DNA of 64,000 nt, taken from assembly GCA_037954235.1 (NCBI GenBank), contig JBBMOA010000008.1:4310001-4374000 (forward strand), read 5' to 3'. Position numbers and translations under genes: made by a program. How positions within the stretch are numbered: the first letter of the stretch is position 1; every line of letters begins with the position of its first letter. Below the pieces are notes generated by a model, which saw only the letters and a list, made by a program, of their open reading frames with translations, had not been told where the DNA came from and ran no database searches. Positions 57,521-64,000 of this stretch are shown piece after piece. Origin of the DNA: Aulostomus chinensis. Taxonomy: Eukaryota; Chordata; Actinopteri; Syngnathiformes; Aulostomidae.

Positions 57521-58745
57521 ATGAGTGGCTTCAGAAGTGTTCAGAACACAAGTCACATTGTCAGCCCTACCTCCTGGAATGTCCCAGACTTAAACAACAC
57601 ATCCAGGAGAGCCAAAGCAGTCTCTCACCTGCATGATTCGCATGCTGATATCATGTTTTTACAAGACACGCATATTAAGCATAAAGAGGCCTTAAAACTG
57701 AGATGCAGCTGGATAGAACAAACACTTCAGGTTTCAGTCACAGCTTGAGGCTTAGACATATTCATCAATAAGAATATCCTGCTTCAACGTATGCCGACTA
57801 AAACTGATCTAAATGGTGGTTCGTTATTGTCAGTGGCACTATTTTGAATTTTCATGTCACCGTGCTCAACATATATTTACCAAATTTTGGAAATCCCGAA
57901 TTCTTCCATGGTGTTTTTAGCCTGCATCCTGACCTTGGAAAAGATATGTCATCTTTACATATACCAGGATCAGTTATTCTTTAAATTGGGTCTAAACTTA
58001 CAGCAGCTATCACTTTATCAGAACATCACAATATTTTCATGTCAGAATACAGTGGGATTACAGGGTCATTGGAACTGGTGGTTCCACCCAAACTTCCACA
58101 ATGACAAAATATTCTAGAAACAAGTCTTCATCATGATAAAGAAGTATTTCATTTTCACTGATACCCGGGATGCCTCAGACTCATCTCTGTGGGAGGAGGG
58201 GTTTAAGGTGATAATCACAGGTTTTGAGTATATCATATAAAGCTGCGCAAAAAAGTAAAGGAGACATGAGAAAGAGATCAGCTGCTGGTGCTGCTTGAAA
58301 AACAACATAAAAAGAGACAGCAACCCCACCTTAACTGATGGAGATTGTGAATTTAAAGCACGGGTATAACAGCATCCTCTCAGCAAATGAACACATTACC
58401 TCTGGACGAGAGTTTAAACCGGGAGATAAACCTGGCCCTCTGCTCTCACGTCAGTGAAGAGGAGCAGAAACGAGCGGAGCTATCCATAAAAGGAAAACTC
58501 CAGCAACCTGTACCACTGCAGACCCATGAAGGTAAATGATTGCTTCTAGTAATATTATGAATATACATCCCAAAGCCCTGCTTTAGAGGGCGATGTCCTT
58601 CAACTTCGGAAATTAGATTGCAACGTGCAAAACCAGCAGAACACTGAGATTTCACTGCTGGAGGTCATTACTGCTGTAAAAGAATTTCCTGGAGGAAAGC
58701 AGCAGGGCCCAATGCATTTAGGTGAAAAGGCTATTATATAACATA
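57521..58745 (+). pseudogene. L1-like LINE ORF2 remnant (endonuclease and start of RT)
   Basis: The first frame contains SWNVPDLNN, then KAVSHLHDSHADIMFLQDTH, matching the SWNVxGLN and LQETH motifs of the apurinic endonuclease of L1-type ORF2. After frameshifts, near 57830-57950, remnants of the IVSGTLFNxxVTxLNIYxPNF block follow. Near 58640-58710, LLEVITAVKEFPGGK matches the exit from the endonuclease-RT linker (EIxxAIKSFPSGKxPGPDG) and is followed by a frameshift. Several stops and shifts make it non-functional. The RT catalytic core is not present. Confidence 0.72.
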
Positions 58746-60717
58746 ATACACTGATGATGTAATTAAGTTTTTGTCACAGTTTGAAAAATCTGTTCCACCA
58801 CTGTTTAAACATTTGGATTTTTTTTTTAAACAATCAGGATATTTGGTAAATTGACAGACATGTGAATTTATGCCTCTCAGTGAGGATTTAAACCCCGACT
58901 GTCTTAGCAATCCACCAATAAGCTACGAATCACACACTTCTCATCACAATAATCGGCTGTATTTGTTTCAGAACACATACACACATATACATACAACCTA
59001 CACCAACTATATACTGTATATATATATATGAATGTGTGTGTGCATTCAGTACATACATATGAAGTGTATACATTGCTCATATCCTGCCTCCTTAACACCT
59101 AAATCACATCAGAATATGGATGAATGTGAAAGTGTTAAAGTAGGCTCTATAAATGCTGTTCTCCCACCATTCCCAGCTCTCCTTGTCCCACTACAGCCAA
59201 CATGCTTTCAAATGTGCATTTTTGATTGAAGATGTACTCCCACTTTTGTTCAATCCTTGTTGTTTTTCTTTTTTTTATTTCAGTCGGTGCATGCATCCCC
59301 CCATCTGATAACCTGTATGATTTGATATTCCACAGTCATTGCAGCGTCAGGCTTCACAGCCGAGTCTTATCAGCTGGGCTCTACATATCATCAAGCTGAT
59401 AATACCGGAGGTGCACAGCAGTAAATACAAGCAAGCTTAACATCATTAAACAACAAGCCTTGTTTGAAATAATTAATCTAGCCAGCTGAGCCTCAGAGAA
59501 GAATTCTGAGCATTGATCAGAAGGTCATAAGGGCCAATTAAAAGAGTCAGCAGGGCTGCAGAGATGTATTAGGCAGATATATCAGATACAGAGAGCCTAA
59601 CATCAGTATAGCTCCTGTATCTTGATAATAATTTAGATATTTGGATTAGCAGTACCCATTAAATTCCCCATTAAAAGATAAGTTGAAGGGATACTGTGGC
59701 ATTTGCCAAGTTTGATTACTTTTAAGAGGGCTAAATGGATTGAAACTTATGAAAGTCTTTAATCAAAAAGTGCTTCATAAAGACGATTATCTGTCTGACA
59801 GTGAAAAACACTTCACACCGCTGTTTTAGCCACTGGATAACAGCCATCTTTTCATATTTGACTGACATGTAAAATATGATAATTTCGCTGCCATGAAAAC
59901 AGGGATGATGTACTAAGTGATGCTGTCAGAAGGTGCTTCTTCCTCAGCAGGTCCTGTTGCCACATCCCGACACTTCTAAGACTCTTTGTTGAATGGTGAT
60001 CCCCAGATGTATTGCGACAGCATCTGTGCTTTCATTTTCAATTTTACCAGCTCCAAAGCCCCATATGGAGACTGTCTGGAGCTATTGTGTCACTTGCTAC
60101 GCAGATCTTTCAGCTCTTTATTCTGCTACTTGGGTTTCATCCTTGCACCTCATTGCTGGGATGCAGAAGCATTTGATTTTTTTTTTAATGTGTGAATCCT
60201 TTCTTTTACAGGAATGATTAAAAGATGTGGCTCCTGCTCCACTTTGCACCACAGCTCGACTTTGAGCTGTCGACAAATACGAGATGGTGCAGCAAGGGTT
60301 TTCTTCTGAGAAAAACTCTGTAATCCCATTCAGCTGTGCCATTGGAGATAAACACAGCAAGACATGCCTTGAGCTTTATTTATTCTTCCATAAACTTGAA
60401 CTTTAGAAGCAGCAACAACAATCATCGTCTGGCCTCTGCATCAATGCAGCAAGAAACCTTAAAACAGACATATGACGCAAGTCATTTGGTCAAAGTCTCA
60501 AGCAAGCCCAAATGATTCTTTTTCATGGTCATCTCCTTAAGTTCTCATGCAGGATTCACAATTATACCAAGTTTGTCCTAGTTTGCACTGGTTTTAGCAA
60601 GTCAAACTGTGGGATAGTGTACATTCAAAACCAATCCAAGTGTGAATGTGCACACCAGGACGCAATTAAAGGAGGAGAAAATACCACCGAAGATTATACG
60701 CCATTAGCAATGTTGTT
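58746..60717. other. non-coding flank
   Basis: AT-rich DNA with a short TA stretch near 59018-59029. No coding or repeat family was recognised. Confidence 0.65.
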
Positions 60718-60970
60718 CCATCCATCCATCCATTTTCTACCAGTTATCCTGTTAAGGGTCATGGGGGGTGGAGCCTATCCCAGCAGCTTTCGGGCAAGAG
60801 GCGGGGTTCACCCTGGACAGGTCGCCCGTCCGTGGCAGGGCCAGCACATTAGACAGACAACCACTCACACTCACAGTCACACCTACAGTCAATTTAGAGT
60901 ATCCAATTAAACTTGTCCTCTCTTGCATGTCTTTGGACTGTGGGAGGAAGCTGGAGCACCTGGAGAGAAA
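60718..60970 (-). repeat. SINE copy, minus strand, truncated head
   Basis: Runs from ccatccatccatccatttt to agctggagcacctggagag. The tRNA-like third is absent, which fits 5' truncation during LINE-driven reverse transcription or later loss. Confidence 0.78.
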
Positions 60971-61345
60971 ATGGTGCATTCACTCAGCTTGGCAGCTGAA
61001 GTGGAAAATCATGTGTCTACTGTAAGATCCATCAGTTTGTCCGTAGTCATATGAATCTGCTGTAGTCAGTCAGTTAGTGGATGCTCTTCATCATCTGTTT
61101 ACATTTAACGCCTTTATATTTGATATTCAATTGCATGGAAATAAACCTTGACTGGGTTTACTTACTGTGTTTAGTTTTATCAATCTTTTCCAAACAGCAT
61201 CCAAGCCTGTTTAAGTCAAGCAGTGCAGTATCTAACCACTAGTGGGTGCTAATTGAGCTAACTGATGAATGAATGCCATTAACACAAGGGATCAAACTGT
61301 CGTGTGGCCATGATTACCATCTGATCTAGAGACATATTTAGATTA

Positions 61346-61347
<2 letters not shown>

Positions 61348-61409
<62 letters not shown>
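61348..61409. repeat. (GT)n microsatellite
   Basis: About 30 uninterrupted GT units. Confidence 0.97.
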
Positions 61410-61410
<1 letters not shown>

Positions 61411-62050
61411 TGATTTACAGCGGGCCATCCAGTCATGACAGTGTCATTCTCAGTGTACATGCTGAAGTACACAATTGGACTATTTTTATTTGTAACTGAT
61501 AAACACCAACAAGTCAGTCAAATCCTCTCGTCTCAACTCAACTCAATTCCAATTTGAGTATCATGTCAAGTCACGAGTAAGAATTTACAAACTTCACAAC
61601 CATTCAATGATGTTTGTGTGTGCATGTTTCTGTGTGTGTTATTCCAAACTTGAGAGCTTTCATATACCCAATATTAAACTAGAAACTATCCAACAGGTAG
61701 TTCAGAGCAAATAATGTGAATGACCTAATATTGCACATCCTATTTCTGGTGCACACTCTCTCTAACTCACATTCTCAGTGAGAGTAAATAAAACCAAATG
61801 TTCTGTTCTCTGGCCAAAATCTAATACAATGAAAAGTATTTTTTTAAACGTGTTATAAAAGACAAACCCAAAAGAAAAAGGTTGAAAGGAGAAGCGACAT
61901 GCATACAAGCTGCAGCCATTCAGCGTGTCAGAGGTAGGCAGTGCTGACACCATATGCTGAATTTGTGGATCAACTGTGGAGGAAAATAAATTATTCCTAT
62001 TATTCATATTATAACCTCAAGTAAAAAAAATGTGTGAAGTTATGTAGGTG

Positions 62051-62412
62051 GGCAGCACGGTGGTGCAGTGGTCAGCACTGTCGCCTCACAGCAAGAAGGC
62101 TCCAGGTTTGAGCCCCAGGATCTTTCTGGGTGGAGTCTCCATGTTCTCCCTGTTCCTGCGTGGGTTCTCTCCGGTACTCCAGCTTCCTCCCACAGTCCAA
62201 AGACATCAAGAGGGGACGAGGCTGATTGATACTCTAAATTGACCGTAGGTATGAATGTGAGTGTGAATGGTTGTCTGTCTATATGTGTTGGCCCTGTGAT
62301 GGACTGGTGACCCATCCAAGGTGAACCCTTCCTGTCGCCCAAAGGTAGAAGGGATAGCCCCCCCCCCCCCCCCCCGCCTCACGCTCGAAGGCTGCCAGGA
62401 TACGCTCCAGCC
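62051..62412 (+). repeat. tRNA-headed SINE copy, first half of a tail-to-tail pair
   Basis: Begins ggcagcacggtggtgcagtgg. The B-box region is partly deleted (gtttgagccccaggatctt). It carries a C-run at about 62357-62375 and ends at gctccagcc, directly joined to a minus-strand copy. Confidence 0.78.
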
Positions 62413-62610
62413 TGGGGTTCACCCTGGACAGGTCGCCAAGCCATCACAGGGCCAACGCATATAGACAGACAACCATTCACACACCCACGCCTACGGTCAA
62501 TTTCGAGCATCCAATTAAACTCGTCCTCTCTTGCATGTCTTTGGACTGTGGGAGGAAGCTGGAATACCTGGAGAGAACCCACGCAGGCACAGGGAGAACA
62601 TGGAGACTCC
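62413..62610 (-). repeat. SINE fragment, second half of a tail-to-tail pair
   Basis: Minus-strand sequence from tggggttcaccctggacagg to acatggagactcc. It lacks both the head and the final tail, and abuts the + copy at the gctccagcc point that both orientations share. Confidence 0.75.
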
Positions 62611-64000
62611 AGGGAAATGTCTGCTTTCCTTAAATAGTCTTTGAATTACAATCCTCCATTTGTGAACTGGAAGAAAGAAAGTCAGATTGCAACCAGCTGT
62701 AAGGGGCATACCAGCATGTACTGTTCTGTAGGTCCTTTCATTGGTTCTTCTCTGTTCATGTGTACAAGAACAATACAATGGTAGCTAAACTGCAACTTTG
62801 CTTTTTGACCCACTGACCTAAAGATCAGTTTTGTATTTAAAGGGGACAGGTCAGAAAGGATGCAACCCTACACCTCCATAGCATTTCATCGCAACTTTTT
62901 GACAGAGTGATGGGCGGATGGTCAGGGAGCTCTCAGAACGTCAAGAGAGCTGTGGTTCTGTGCAGCTCTGTTGCTCTTGCCTCTGTAGTCGAGCCTACTG
63001 CCTCGGGTAAACCTGGGCTGGAACCTTCACTCAGTGCAGTGTGGCCACCAACCTTTTCATTGGCCTTTTTGTTTTTAGAGTAGCCTGGTATGAATCAGTG
63101 ACCCGCTGATAAGGATACCTTGGTATATCGTTTGCATCAATGTAAAGCCCAAGGGACTCTGCACTTGGCATTTGCAAACATTTTACTATGAACACGTTTC
63201 TTGTCATTATTATCTTGAAAAAGTAGTTGAAAGCTCAGCGCATAAACAGCAAGTAATTACTGTTACAACAGAATGTTATTAGTGCTGTGCCACCATGAGT
63301 CCTCTGGAGAAGTTTAGCACAAGAAATTAACTTCGAGTGTAAATTGCATTTCATTTTGTCCCTATCACTGACTGACTGAAACAGCCTTCAACTGATTGGT
63401 ATTCGACATTCAGCCATCCTAGCAGCAACTTGATCAAATGACAACAGACACATCATTGTCTGGTCTTGGGGTTGTATTTCAGTACAGACCGAGTGAGTTA
63501 CTGTTGCTGCAAATATCTTCCAGTTTAGTGACTTCAGACTTGAGATAGTTGAGCGTTTCTGCTGTCTCTTCCTGTTTTGGGTTGTATATTAATGCTCCTC
63601 TCCTTTTTTATCAATGTTTCTCCACCCCCACTATCTACCCTGGCCTGCCTACTCTACCATCACTTTAGTATCAGCGCTACTCCCGCCGCCGCTGCTGCTC
63701 AACATCCACATATGTTTCAACAGTCATTAGTGGCATTAAGTCCCCAGGATGTTTGCAGTGAATACTCGGCTCCTCAATCGCCCTCGATCCGACGAAACAG
63801 AACAGTCCTACCTCACACCAAAAAGACTCGCGCTGCATTTCCTCATACGAATGTCTGGAGTCTGTTAGTACAAATGAGGCATAACACCATTTACCAGCAC
63901 AGAGACATCAAAACAGATGATGTGACCACATGAAAACTTGAGTCACCTCATTCAAATGACTTCAGTCTCTGCCCTTTTCCACAGTAAGTTAAGTTAAGTT
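62611..64000. other. non-coding flank to end of window
   Basis: No recognisable exon. The open frame at 63577-63933 has low-complexity Ala and Ser/Pro stretches and no domain. The window ends in three gttaa-type pentamers. Confidence 0.65.

Noticed and set aside
63577..63933. 118-codon open frame near the window end
   Set aside because: Low-complexity Ala and Pro/Ser stretches, no domain, no gene context.
14..64000. CRISPR arrays, rRNA operons, prokaryotic operons
   Set aside because: No regularly spaced repeats with unique spacers, no rRNA-like sequence, and all coding evidence is spliced vertebrate sequence.

Overview
This window is vertebrate nuclear DNA, almost certainly from a teleost fish. 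Coding sequence is sparse and split by GT-AG introns. Microsatellites are frequent. The interspersed repeats fit a fish: many copies of a tRNA-headed SINE with a GATG tail, L1-like and L2-like LINE remnants, and Tc1-like and Harbinger-like DNA-transposon remnants. I cannot name the species.

The only protein-coding gene I can support is the 3' part of a SorCS-family VPS10-domain receptor on the + strand, best matched to SORCS3. Nine exons (8129-8315, 20028-20161, 21361-21484, 21954-22066, 31111-31242, 31334-31433, 34506-34611, 35374-35534, 38697-38755) join in frame into 371 codons plus a stop. They encode the PKD region, the membrane-proximal ectodomain, one transmembrane helix and the cytosolic tail. 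The VPS10 propeller exons must lie upstream of base 1. Introns range from 91 bp to 11.7 kb and hold most of the repeats.

Layout: 1-8128 is intron with one SINE copy and a hairpin. 8129-38755 holds the coding exons and introns, including a permuted repeat pair (about 9.7-10.3 and 17.7-18.2 kb), a Harbinger-type remnant (18.4-18.9 kb) and four SINE copies. 38756 to about 39.4 kb looks like proximal 3' UTR, with three Pumilio-type motifs. From about 39.4 to 64 kb is a gene-poor flank (or very long UTR). It contains an inverted-repeat element split by a SINE (40.7-42.1 kb), an L2-like LINE on the minus strand (45.2-46.1 kb), a Tc1-like transposase end (49.05-49.26 kb), an L1-like ORF2 remnant (57.5-58.7 kb), and SINE copies at 54.9, 56.2-56.9, 60.7 and 62.1-62.6 kb.

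I found no prokaryotic-type system, CRISPR array or complete mobile element. The points most worth checking are a possible alternative cytoplasmic-tail exon of the receptor, the permuted repeat pair, the split inverted-repeat element, and two foldback-type SINE arrangements.
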